NCBI GenBank assembly: GCA_008694505.1
Contig: VZDJ01000090.1
Span: forward strand, 774,034 to 838,033
DNA length: 64,000 nt
Reading direction: 5' to 3'
DNA from: Cyanoderma ruficeps
Lineage: Eukaryota; Chordata; Aves; Passeriformes; Timaliidae
Shown one piece after another: positions 29,701-42,000 of the stretch. The stretch's first letter is position 1; each line of letters starts with the position of its first letter. The translations under genes and the position numbers were made by a program. Under the pieces are notes generated by a model. The model did no database searches. It had not been told where the DNA came from and was given only the letters and a program-made list of their open reading frames with translations.

Positions 29701-32700
29701 TCATAGTTTGGGGTCCTGGAAGGTCTGTGGCTCGCAGGCCTCTAGGGTCCTTTCACATGGCGCCTGCTCTCCGTCCTGCAGATGCCAGACTTCACTGCCG
29801 AGCACGGAGCAGCGCCGTGGCCGGTCAGGATTCTCCTCCTCCCTGCTGCCGAGGGAGAGGCGGCGGTCGCGGCGTGGTGCGAGCAGGAGACGGGAATGCC
29901 GCGGGCTGCAGGCTGGGCTGGGCTGCGGCGTCTCGTCGATGAACGTGGTGATCTCATCTCGGAAGAAGCAGGCGCTGGAGCTGGAGCCCCGGGGCAACAG
30001 CCCCCCCTCCAAAAATTGCCGTAGGGTCGTCAGCTCATCTTCTGGGGGCCGCCGGCGGTGCTGGTAGTCATGCAGCTGGGGAGGCAAGAAACCAGGGCCC
30101 CCGGGCTTGCGGGGGGTGGAAATGCGGATGTCGTCAGATGAAGACCACTTGTGTAGGAAGGATGGAGCAGAGCGGTGGGCGGAGAAGATGTTAGTCTCAT
30201 CATGTGACATTCTCCGGGAAATAGGGACCTGGAAAACAGAGAAGGGGGCAGGTGATGGAAGACTCGAAGAGTCAGAACAGGAAGGGAGTAGCTGAGGTTT
30301 TCTCTGAGAAGAGTGTCAAGAGGACACAAAGGCGTGGGAAACTGACAAAGAAGGAAGTGGGTTGTGGGGCTGCCCTGCTAGCTTTCGGCTCACCTGCAGG
30401 TAGTGCACCTTCTCCTGGGGCAACAGCATGTGGTGCATGGGCAGCAGCTTGATGTCCCGAGAGTCCCGCTTTGCAGCTGCGGCGCCGTTCGCATCGAATC
30501 TCACTTTGCAGATCCTGCCGTCGCCATAATCATCACATACACCATCTGTTGGCAAAGACAAGAACGGCAGTCAACACTTTTCAGTCAGAAGAGGAGCATT
30601 ATCGGGGCACCTGGACAAAATCCTAATGCTTATCTGACTCGTGCTGCCCTACTTGCAGCCCTCAGGGCTCACCTCTGAACAAGGACCTTGTCTTTCTGCT
30701 TGCAGCAGCACTAAAGTACCCTGGCAGTGCCCTAATTCTTCTGTCTCGCCTTTGAATCGCTCACTGTCAGGTCTTGGACCTTTGGATCAGCGAGTTGGGC
30801 TGAGGCCCAGCATGTCACTTTGGTTGTGGTTTGGCAGCCACACACAATGTATCTATGCTTGCAACTAGTGAGGAGGATGTTGCACTAATGCTTCCTGGAT
30901 GCTAGTCCTGAGGCTGCGAGTGAGTGGCAGAGCCTTCTACAGAATAAATTTTCTTGTGGTTGCCGACTCCAAGCTGTAACATCAACGTCACTGAGCCACC
31001 CGCAACACCACAAGATCCTTGTCCCCAAGACCCCCTCTCTCTTTCCTCTGTAGTCGTTTGGGGAGGTGGTTAGTGAAGAAAGGTGACTGTGGGTTGGTGA
31101 GGAGCATACCATCCTCTGTGTCTTCCTCAGACATGATAGCCACACACTGCTCCCACACGGTGCGGAGATCAGCTCGGTAGCGCTCGCAGGACCAGATGAA
31201 AGAGGGGAGCAGCAGGGTCTGCACCATGGAACACCAGAGCACAGCCAGAACCATCCAGGTGGGGGCCGTATCATAGCGCAGGCTGAAAAAGCTCACGACC
31301 TTTAAAGGTAAGAAAAAGCAACAATGCCAAGGAAACAAAAGCAGGGATCGAGGGAGAAAGGTAACACAAATCAATTCTGTAGCAGAACATAACCTGTCTC
31401 TAAAGGATTCATCAAGCAATCACCCTGTGTCCCTTTGAAAAACTGCTCCTGGGGTCTTGCCCTAGGTTTGTTTGCAGGACCATATTCCAAGCTGTCATAT
31501 CTCTAACATGAGACCTGGTGCTAGCATCCCTTCTTCCTGTGCTCATTACCAGCTGGAGCTAAATAGGTGCTAACAAAGGACACAGCCACTGGGAAAAAAA
31601 AAATAATCCGTGACTCAGCCTCTTTTAAGGGTTCTTTTTGAGAACTTCTCTAGCTCTCCAATTCTGCACAAAATCGACTGGCTAGCCAAAACCTGAATGC
31701 TGCCTACAGCCATACAAGCAGAAGGAAAAAGACAACTGGATGCATCAGCTGTTAAAGCTGGTGTATCAGTTCTCCAGAAGAAAACTGGAGAAATAGAAAT
31801 CTCATTGTTTTTACAAGTAAGTTTGCAGAATAATTTCCTCTCCTCTTAGCCACTTAAAACTTGCACAGTGGTTTTAGCTGTGTGGTGTGCATTCACCAGG
31901 CTTAGACTTAAGAAAATGCTGCTGCGGAAGGATGAGAGAATTACTGCAATCTTTTTAAAACCACCGCTCAGAATAACACAGATTCAGATGCGGCAGTTCT
32001 GCGGCTGGTGGGACAGGAGAGATCCTTCTCTAAAACTTGAGAGAAAAGCAAATCTGGTTTAACTGCAGACTCTGAAGGGAAAGGGAGAACCGGATGCTTA
32101 CCAAGATAGGCACCCCAGTGAGCGTGTCATACAGGAAGACAATGGCGCTTATGAGGTTGGTCATCTGCAAGGAGGTCTTGGCTGACTCGGAGCCGTCCAG
32201 TGAGGACCTCCTTTTGCCTCGTACATCCTCCACCACAATGGCTGGCACATTGAAAGTGGTGTGTGCTGATGAAGAGCACGACGACGCTTCTTCTGCTCTC
32301 TGATGGCGGCACCGCCGGCGTGTTCTGTGTGCCCACAGGGTTTGGTAGAAGGTGATGCCCACGCACACCAAGCCCATGACGATTCCCCCGAGCAGCAGGA
32401 GGCTGAAGCAGACGCCGAAGCCCAGCCCTATTTTGCTGACGATGAACTGGCAGCCACGGGCGTAGTAGCGCTCGCCGTTGTTGTGCCAGCCGATGGAGGG
32501 CAGGGTGGAGAGGATGAACGACACCATCCAGATCCCCATGACTGCGTGCAGAGCCTGCTTCTTGGCATTGCTCAGGCGGTAGTTGACTGGCCACCTCACC
32601 ATCCACATCCGGTGGTAGGAGAGGGAGGCCACTGTGAAGCAGGTGGCCAGCGCCAGGGTGTAGTACGTGGAGACAAAGACCTTGCAGATGCTTTCGTTCC

Positions 32701-32941
32701 AGTCATAGTCGGAGGACTCGCGCCGCAGCTGCACCACGGCATAGGTGGTGAGGGGTACTGCTGCCATGAGGATGTGCGTGCCAGCAAGGAAGCACAGCAG
32801 CAGCTCCAGAGGCTTGTGTTTCTGTTGTTTGGCCGTGATGCTGAGGATAATCCAGGAGTTGGCCAACAGAGCTAACATCCCACATGCCAGCCACCACAGT
32901 GAGTTGTTGTGCAAGGTGGACTCTGATTCAGAGTCCCCCAT
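29701..32941 (-). CDS. GPR162: GPR162, orphan class A-like G-protein-coupled receptor, four coding exons
   Basis: Coding exons are 32102-32941, 31110-31299, 30394-30545 and 29701-30228, giving 569 residues (human 588). I start at the ATG at 32939-32941 ([17 protein letters not shown]). The frame stays open upstream but has no ATG there, only GTG. Exon 1 encodes most of the receptor: TM1 around [19 protein letters not shown], a conserved loop [19 protein letters not shown], and [13 protein letters not shown] where other class A receptors have E/DRY. Next comes a long third loop with [18 protein letters not shown]. Exon 2 completes the last membrane helices ([20 protein letters not shown]). Exons 3-4 form a long cytoplasmic tail with [19 protein letters not shown] and [13 protein letters not shown]162 and its paralogue GPR153 have no agreed ligand. 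The loss of DRY argues for atypical coupling. Confidence 0.97.
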
Positions 32942-35572
32942 GCTGCCACCCCTGCTAGACTGCACCCTGCCTCTGCTGTTGGGATTTTGTAAGAGGGTGA
33001 GTGGGACTCTGCGCTGGGGGAGCCACGTCTCTCCTCATCTGCTGCTGCAATGTGAGTTGTTTGCACGCTGGAAGGGTTTCTCAAGGCATTGCCACCAGGT
33101 GCCAGGCAGAACAGCCGTCAACTCTGTCTCGCTTCCAGTCTTCCCTTTCCCTCCTATTTGATTATATTTCTTCCCCTTCTTCTAAATTTTTCATCTGTTT
33201 TTTTTTTTCCTTGCTCTCTTTCTTTTTCTTTCTTCCACCTCTTTTCTCTCTCATGAACACTTGCCAGTGCCTCTTCCCTCACTCGCTTGGGCTCACTTTT
33301 TTTTTTTCCTCCCCATCTATTACATCACTCTCCTCCACTCTTCTCCCAAATAAAAAGCTCTCCTTACTTCATGTGCCCACCAGACACCTTCTGACTCAGA
33401 GACCACCTTCTGCTGGAACTGGTGAAGGCTACACACAAACAAGGACTTCTAGGGACTCCAAACAGTTTGGCAAAAGCAAGTGCCTGCTTCCCGGTGTCCT
33501 AGGGAATGAGGAGATAGGCAAGAGTTTCGGAGATGGCAGGAAAAAGAGCTAAGGTCCCACCAAAAAGCGAGGGTGGTGCATACACTGTATGTAATACCCC
33601 TCTCACCAAATGCCACCACACTCGTGGCCAGGTAGAGGTTCCTGCTAAAGCTGTTAGGGAGCTATCAATGAAGAGTGAAGGGTGAGAAACAAGATTCAAA
33701 GGGCTCCCTACCCAGGACCTCACTGCACTCTCACTACATTGTCCTTTCTGCTGTTCTTTTTTTTGCTGGTCTTTAAAGCTTTCCTGCGCAGGGCACAGCT
33801 GGCAAACAATAAGGAGATGGCAGGGAGGGGAAGATCCTTTTCAAAGGTTCCCTTGGAGATTCAGGGCATGAGTTTCACTGTAGAAGAGAGAAGAGAGAAA
33901 AAGTAATTTAAGATCATTCTATCTTCCCAGATCTCTCTCTCCCTCTCTCCTTGCCCACACTAACACCTTGTCATGATTTAGACAGTGTGGAGCATTCCCT
34001 GTATCTTACAGGGAACAGAACAGCCAAATTTGCACCAGTCCCTGCACAGCTCAGGCTGGACTCTGGTCCCCACCAACTCAATCCAGTGCTGCTGAGACAT
34101 ACCATGCTCCCTGCCCTTCCAGTCCTAGACTCCCTACCCAAAGCATCACAAATGCCATTTCTGGCATGGAAGGTCTGATCTGCATCATCCCTCGCAATTC
34201 CAGCCCTGCCATCCCCATGCATGTGCTGCTACACCCCTTGTTTGGGCTGTACAGCTCCAACAGTCTTTCGACCTCAGCTTCTCTCTGCCGATGATCTGGT
34301 TCTTAACCTGCTGCTCCCATCCTGTCCCGTCCATGGGCGCATTCCACCATTCCAACAGTATCCTGCCATTTCACATTCTTGACACACAGGTCTTTCAGCC
34401 ACGTGTTTCTGCTGGAGCAGTTCTGGTCTCCAGAGACCCCCACAGTCACAAACCCAGGGAACAAGACTACTAACCTATTCCTGAGACTACGTACCTTTGC
34501 CTTCCCTGGTCTACCAGCTCAGACCCCTTTCTCTGTTTTCGTGTGCAGGGGACACCCAAGCAGTATATTCCAGGAAGGTACAGGCCTGCTCTGTGCCTTG
34601 GCCAGAGAGATGTAAACTTAATCTCCATGTGGATGGCTCAGTACCCAAGCCTGAGCTAGTGGCTCGGCTCCTATCCCCCCCTTCCTTATGCTTCTCCATA
34701 TTTTCTCACCCTGTCTGTGACCACCTGAGGCTTTGCCTCCTTTCCTCCCTGCTTGGAGCAGTTTGCCATGACTGGATTGGCGATGCCCCCATTCCACTCT
34801 GTTTCATTTTTCCCTCCCTGTACCACCACTCTCGCAGTTAGGCCTGTGGCCTCTGGAGACAGTTTCGGAACTATCCGTCTCTGATAATCCCAGGGGAACG
34901 AATTTCCTTGCAGCATCTCCTTCTGCTGCCCTTCCCACCCAGCTTGTTCTGGTGGCCCACACTGATCCCTCGATGAGGCTGGAATCCTCCCGCTTCTGCT
35001 GGCTTTGGGGCCCAAGTCTGCTCCAAGCTGTGGTCCTCCCGCTCGCGGAGACCGGAGTGCCCCGGAGCTAACGAAGGATGCCCAGGTCGGGGAAACCCGT
35101 TCTCACCTGGCCACGCTCCCTGGATGCACCCCACCGCCCATCCCACCAGCGGGGTAGAGCACGGGAGAAGCTCGCGGGGCTGCTGATGCAGGGGGAGGAG
35201 AGGGAGGGGGCTCGCAGGGGAAGGTGACCCAGAATGATTGCAAAGAAGCGCGGAGAAAGCCGGGGTGCCGGGAGACGCGGCCGGCCGGGCCGAGGTGCCC
35301 CGCCGCCCCCTCCCTTGGCCCCCCGCTCGGCAGCCCGGGCGCGGCGGGGGTCTGGCCGCCCCGAGCCTCGCCCGGCGGCGGCGGAGCGCAGCGGCTCGGC
35401 CGGGGCTGGGCTGGGCTGGGCTGGGCGGGGGCCGCGGGGCGCCCCGGGGCGCGGCCGTGCCCGGCGGCGGCGGCGCCGCCCTGCGCCCGGCGGAGCGGGG
35501 GCCGCCGGCGGCGGAGCGGGGGCCGATCGCGGCGGCGGCGGCGGCGGCGGGGGCCGGGGGGACCCATCTTAC
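32942..35572 (-). other. Probable GPR162 5' UTR and first intron
   Basis: No coding exon is seen in these 2.6 kb. Plus-strand tracts of T and CT (around 33198-33250 and 33297-33310) are pyrimidine-rich. The stretch separates the coding ATG from a good donor in the CpG island at 35573, so I read it as a 5' UTR intron. The exact acceptor was not fixed; several AG candidates lie within about 40 bases of the ATG. Confidence 0.5.
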
Positions 35573-36020
35573 CTCTCGCCGGAGCAAGCGCTGCCATGGC
35601 GACGGGCGCCCCGCGCGGCTGTGCGCGCCTCTGCCCGGCTGTGCCGGCCCCCGGCCCCGGCCGCCGCCGCAGCTCCGGCCGCCGCAGGCAGCCGCCCCGG
35701 CCCCGCGCTCCGGCCACCGCCGGGCGGGGCTCGGCGAGGGGCGAGGGGCGGGGAGCGCCGGCGGGGGACGGCGGCGGGAGCACCGCCGGGCCGAGCAGCC
35801 AGGGGGCGGGACGGGCGGACGGGAGCGAGAGCCGCCGCCCCGGCACCGGCCCCCGCCCCGGCACCGGCCCCTCCGCCGCTCCCGACGGGCCGCGGCGACG
35901 GGGCGGGCTGCGCCCCGCCGTGCTCCCGGAGCCGGGCTTGAACGTGGCCCCATGGCATCTGCCCGTCGTGTGCAGCCCTCCTGCCCCACGGGGCGACGCG
36001 GGCCGTCCCCACAGTGCCGC
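35220..36020. promoter_or_regulatory. CpG island, probable GPR162 promoter with non-coding exon
   Basis: This is extremely GC- and CpG-rich sequence with a (GGGCT)n run (35404-35426) and a (CGG)n run near 35530-35550. On the minus strand a strong donor, GAGAG|GTAAGA, ends a putative first exon at 35573; a weaker one lies near 35106. Arg/Pro/Gly-rich open frames of 200-400 codons on both strands are composition artefacts with no family resemblance. Confidence 0.65.
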
Positions 36021-39000
36021 TCGCAGGACAAGAAGGCGCCGGTTCCCTTTCCCACAGAGGGGAAGTGAGGAGGCACCTCATGTACGAGATGTGGGGAGGA
36101 TGGGTGCGAAGTGAGGGGAAATCAAAGAGCTGGTGCTGCAAAGGGTGCTTGGAGGGCAAGGTGTCCAGGGCATCGGATGCCCAGTGTGCCTCAGTTTGCA
36201 CAGCTGCCGTGGTGGCCTCTTCCATCACCAACCAACAGCGTGGTCCTGCAGACAGGGGAAAGAGGGAAAGAGAGGACAGGAGGATAGAGTGGGAGCAGTG
36301 CTCAGAGGAATGGTTTGGTCATGTCAGCGGGGTAGAATTCCCTCTCTAGCTGTGTCACCTCGGCCACGGCACTCCTGGCTAGAAAGTCTTCACAAGACAA
36401 TAGACATCTCATTTTCTTGTTACCCGTCTTGCTACTGAAGTGAAAGGCAGCAGTACTTTCCTTGTCTTCATTCATTTTAGGGCCAGATTTCATTTATCAT
36501 TCTCAGTATTGGCTGAGGTGACCCCAAGTGTCTTAGATACCAAGGAATTTCATCTGAGATTTGTAGGATCAGCAGAAGGAGAGACTCCTAAGGAAGAAAC
36601 TCTTGCTGGTTCTCGGGCCCAGGGGCAGCAGCGAAGGCAGTTCCAGAGGTAAAAAAGAGATTTGCATTGTAGTAGCTGTTGTGAGTGGGGTTTCTTTTGG
36701 TGACAGTGAGAACCAGGAACCACTAGAATCGATCCAGCTTTGTGTCAGGTAGGTGATAAGAGATATTTTTGAGGAAGACAGGTTGTGACAATGCTGCCAT
36801 GGCTATTCTTCGGCGTGAGGAACTCCCCGAGAGGAATAGTCTTGAAGTGGTTCACCTCAGTGGCCAGTCCAGCAACAGCAGGAGCCAAAGATGTAAGAAG
36901 AGACAGTAATGGCCCCCCTCTGTCACTTTTCAGCCTGTATCATCTGTGGGAGGTTTATGCCTTGAAGTGAGAAGGTCTGTATCCACAAATGTAAACATTT
37001 GTGTCATTTGTATGAATTGCTTCATGTGATAACTTCAACATCACCGTCCTCTTCTGATTCAGGAGTTGAGTCTTCTTAGCATGAGTGGTTAGCCTGCTTG
37101 TGTGGGTGAATAAATCCTTGTGTTCTCTCAGGGAAACAGCAAACCAAGCTTCCAGCACTTTCTGTACTGTCTGCCTGCCTCCTCTCCACACAGGAAGGGA
37201 CAAGCTGCAGCCCAGCATCTCTTCATGACTTAGGCTACACCTGACAGAGACTGGTGAGCAGAGCTGGATGGGAACAGTTCTCCAGTCTCAAGGAAGCTTC
37301 TTGTGTTTGCAAATTAGTCCGGGTTATTGCTTTGAATGAAAGCAAAAGAATTGAAGTTTTACTGTGAAGTGGAACAAACTCTGTCGGAAGAAGAGCTCTT
37401 ACCCTAGGGCTGTCACAGTCCTAAGCAGATGCTTGTCCATCCATCCATCTAAATGTATTTTAAAGATATCCAGACTGCCGGTTTCACTGGTTTTCATAAG
37501 GGATGCTTTGCAACTGTGTGTATGCTGCATATTGACAATGCACATGCAAAGGAGCACCAACACTCAGACCTGGAAATCCTGAAGCTTCACAGTGCAGGGT
37601 TCCCTGTGTGTCTAGGAAGTCCAGGCTAGAAGTGTGACCTCCCCCACAAGACTCATCTCGTAGGAGGACTCGCACAGCTGGGGGCAGTTTTTAATTCCTA
37701 CAGAGCCAGGCTGTACTCTGACCGGCAACCTGCTGTCTGAAGTCTCAGCTCACTAAAATAGTCTAAAGCATCCAGGCCTGAAGAAACAGTACTGTTACAA
37801 TGTCAGGGTATGAAATGGTTTCTGGAAAAGTTCACTGCATAAAGATCAGTTATTTCTGGACAGCAGCTCTGCAGGTCCAGGGAAATCCACTTCCCAGAGG
37901 TACCTTGGATCCTTAAAGGAATAGAGCTCATTAAACAAGGAACAAACAGCAGAATCCTAAAAGCAGAGGCATTTATATGACAGCCAAATGCACTTCACAG
38001 GGTTTTGATTGTTTGCAGCTCTTACTCAGGACTTTGACAGGGACCATGGGAGGTTTCATATGTTTCTCACAGATCATGAATGCAATCAAATCCACCCTCA
38101 GAGCCCCAACACAGCTTATACAGCCTCCTGTGACGCTACATTGGTGTGCTTGCAAGCAGGTTTCCTGGCATCCTTCCTGGCTCTCTGAGCAGGGTGTGGT
38201 TAATAGCTAACAAGAATCCAGCCAAGCATCTCCCTCCAATGACAGCGACTGCAATGTAGATTTGTCATATCCAAACCCTAGGTTCTATTTCTAGCACTGT
38301 ACAGCAAGATTTAGTGAGATTTCTCGGATATTTCATCTGCAAAATGGGCAATTGGTAATAGCTCTCATCAGGGGACAGATGACTAGTGCTGTTTATGAGC
38401 TTCACAAAAATATTTAGGGGTCACAATGTATAAACTAGGATTTGGACTTGGGGATGCCTGTTTACCATTGAATGTGTTTACTCACATAGCCGGGCACCCT
38501 CAAAAATTTGTTTTGCCTCTGTCACATACATAAATATTTGTATATATTTACCATGAGAAAAGGAATTGCCAGGGTAGCCTTGTCAAATACATGCTGTTGT
38601 GATGCTGCATGCTGTTTTGCAGAGGTGTGTATGTCCTCCTGCTTCCTCCATCCTCCTCCCCACCCAGTGTAATTCTTTGTGTGTTCTTCTCTTCTGAGTG
38701 TTAGGGACCCCTTTTTCATCCCTCTTGCTCTTGTGGCATCACTGATATCCCAGCACTGTGAATTCCAGTCTGTAAAAGATGTAAAACTGTCATTTCAGAA
38801 TTTAATTATGCTGCTTTCCAAAATTACCGAACACTTACTTGTTTGTTCTCATACACAGAAAAGATAATTAGGAGCTCTTGAATCATTAGTCTGGGAACCC
38901 ACAATATCTGGAAGGAGCTGAAATTACTTCTTTGCTTTAAATTTGTAACACTGAATTGCAATTTTCATTTAACCTCTAGCCTCTCTAGGTATGTTTGAGG

Positions 39001-42000
39001 TTTCCCAAGGCCAGAACAATCATTTTATTAAAAAATAGCCTGGGCTTTCAGGAGCACTGCTAACATGCTGGGTGCAGCTGGCCTCTGCCAGGGAAGCTCT
39101 CTGGCTCCCCTCCTTGTTTCAGGTGATGTGCTGGCCTCTCTGGAGCCAAGGTCCTCACGCAGCCAGCATCACTGTTACTGCTGTTCATCTCCAGAGCCTC
39201 ATCTCCACACACCACACAGACAAGCTCAGAGGAGGGGCTTCCCAGCTCTGGAGCCTGAACCAGACACCTTGACAAGAGCCAGCTGGTGCTGAAGCATTGG
39301 GGAGCTGGGGTTTCTCCTTTCTTCCTTTTTGATGCCTTGCCAACGAGGCAATCTCTGCCACCACTCTTATTCTGCTGTTCTTTGATTCTCCAAATCTGGA
39401 AGTACCTCTAAGTCTTGGCCAAGCTGGCTGGAAAATGAGCAGAAGGACAGCCAAAGGCTTCTTCAGGCAGGATGCCAAGCAAGGATGCTGACATGCATGA
39501 GGCAAAGGCTGTGGTTTGGAGGTGTTGCTCAGAGGTGAGTGCACTTACAAACCTTGGGCTTCCTCCTAGGAAACACACACTTGGGAATACTCTCAGAAAG
39601 GAACCAGTCCAAAGCTGAACAACTTGGAAGAGTCTGGTACTCCAGCTCTACTCTCACCTTTGAGAAGGGTGGATGGAAGCTACTCCTTCCCTGCAGCTGT
39701 TAGTCTGAGTGATGAGCCATTCAAATGGACACTGAATCTCCCCGCCCCCCTCCCCCCTTCCCATGCCCAAGATAAAAAGAAATTAGAAGAGGCTGAAGTG
39801 CACAGCTTTTCCCCTTCTAGACCTTGGGAACATGCAAAGAAAGGCGCAGGGTCATTTGGCTCTGAAGGCTGAGGGATGCGAGTGCTTTGCTGCAGAGCCT
39901 GCGGGGAGCATGAGTCACATGGATCGCCTCGGCAGATCCGGGCTGACAGCATCCACCAAATCACCGCCTCACGTTGCACTCAAAGGGCAGAAATAAACCG
40001 GGAAGCAGGAGGGGCTTGGGGAGTTAGCGCTGTGGGACAGGGTTATTTCAGCCCATGTGTTTCTAGCTCAGCAGAACTGGACAGGGCAGTATATCCTCAG
40101 CTGTGTCCAACCTCCTCCCTCCGCTGGAGCAAGGAGGACTGTGGATCCTGACCGAGGACCATGCACTGGAGGTGGGTCCAAAGGACTGAAACATGTGCTT
40201 TTTCCCTTCTGCAGCCCAAAAACACGGGCAACAGTAGTACCAGAAAGAGTGACATAATAGGAAAAATCAGCACGTCACATATTTTTCCAAACCCCTGCTT
40301 TCTGTGGTATTTCCACATCACTACACAGAGCTCTTGCTGACATTGTCATCTTGTAAGTATTGCCATGTATGCCTACATCTCAGGGCTACTCTGATGAGCT
40401 GTCACCACATGATAAAATAAGTCTGTCATTGTGTTTGCTGCTTTGCAGAATTGTTTATTGTTGTGGTTTGTGTCATGCAGAGGCATTAATTCCATTGCAT
40501 GGTGTAGATGCACCCTTGTCACACCTAGCAAAGGGAGAAGTCCTCAACACTCCCTGACAAGGAGGACCAGGATACATGGAAGACGCCCTGTAAAGTCCTG
40601 GCTTGGGCAAGATGCACTGCGTTCCATTCCAGCTGGGGACTCATCTACCTTGACATGTTTTGTGCAAACTTGTTCTTATCTGGTTTGAATCTCTTACTCT
40701 GTGCTGCCCTGAAGCCCACACTGAAGCTTTCAGTATTGCACTCAGATGGGAAGCAAAGCCCAACTAGGACTGACTCTGTGGATGACTTTTCTCTCAATCA
40801 GGGCAGTCCGTGCATCTAGGGAAGAAAGGAGGTCGTCATATGAAAAGACACAGACAGGAGAGCTGCCAAAAAAAAAAAGAGATTTATAAGATTAGAGCCT
40901 ACAGTGGTTTGTGCTTGCAGGTGAGCTTCAAGTAGAGTAGGGCAGGGTCACAGCTTTTGAGATCAGGAGACCCGCTAAGGAATTGTGCAGTGTTGAGGAA
41001 GGCCTATCAGCTTTGTTACACACATGCAGATGGGAGAACTGGAAGCTGTGCATCTGTGGATGTGGCTGTGTGCTTACAGGCACCCCAGTGGCACCGTCAC
41101 ATCTGCTGTCATGCTAACCAGGCCACCTGGAAGCAGATGGAGGCACCTTCTGCAGCATTTGCAGGGGTGTGAGCCTGAGTGCTCTTTGCGGGTGGGTCCC
41201 AGCTGTTCATGGGGACAGAACCTTTGGTCACTTGTGAGGACTCAGTGTGCCTCTTCCAGCCTGTGGAAGAGAGGAGAGCTGCATCCTGGCTGTGACAGCT
41301 GTCAGGCACCTCAGCGTTCTCCAAGCTGGCACTATCTGCTACCTGTGCATTTTATCCTGGACAGGCCAGCTTTGATGGACCCTGTGCTGAGAAGAAATTA
41401 ACCCTATGCTGGCTGAATCTGGGACACAAAGTTTTTAATAAGCCCTATTAGTTTAGTCATGTCAGGATGATTCTCTTGCTGAAAAAGTAAAGGCTGGTGT
41501 TTTTTTGGTAAAGAGGTGGGTTGGTTCAGCTGTCAGAACCTCAGGTGAGTATCTGAACTGCTGGAGATGGCTGCAGTGCTAAAGGAGCTCCTAACAGATG
41601 TTCACCCAGCCTGATTTTTTGTCTCATACAGGTATCAGGTGGTACAGGATAATCCCTCTGCTCCAGATAACTGTGTGAGTGAACAAAGGAGCTGATTTGG
41701 GTACTTAAGCAGTTATTTAAGGTGTAGAGTCTGGACTGCAGAAACAAGGGTGGTTTTTTGTTTAGGGGACTGTGCCAAGCAGTTTGACATGACCATTACA
41801 CAGACCACTGCTGATTTTGCACTCATTTTCCCCATATAGCTCCTAAAATGGACCTGTCCTTGAGCCATGATGATGCCTTGTTTAGCAGATTGATGGGCCA
41901 CAACTGGCTCCCAAGGCACGCTGGCAGTTCAGGGACAGGACAGGAGCAGGAGGAGCAACTGCATGCACCAGGATATGGACCACAGCTTTTCCAAAATTAA

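Noticed and set aside
32942..32965. Eight-codon N-terminal extension of GPR162 starting at 32965
   Set aside because: The codon at 32963-32965 is GTG. The first in-frame ATG is at 32939-32941, and the family begins close to that point.
34871..36114. Open frames of 200-400 codons on both strands in the CpG island near 35.5 kb
   Set aside because: They are Arg/Pro/Gly/Ala-rich, overlap on both strands and frames, and lack family motifs. Stop codons are simply rare in such GC-rich DNA.
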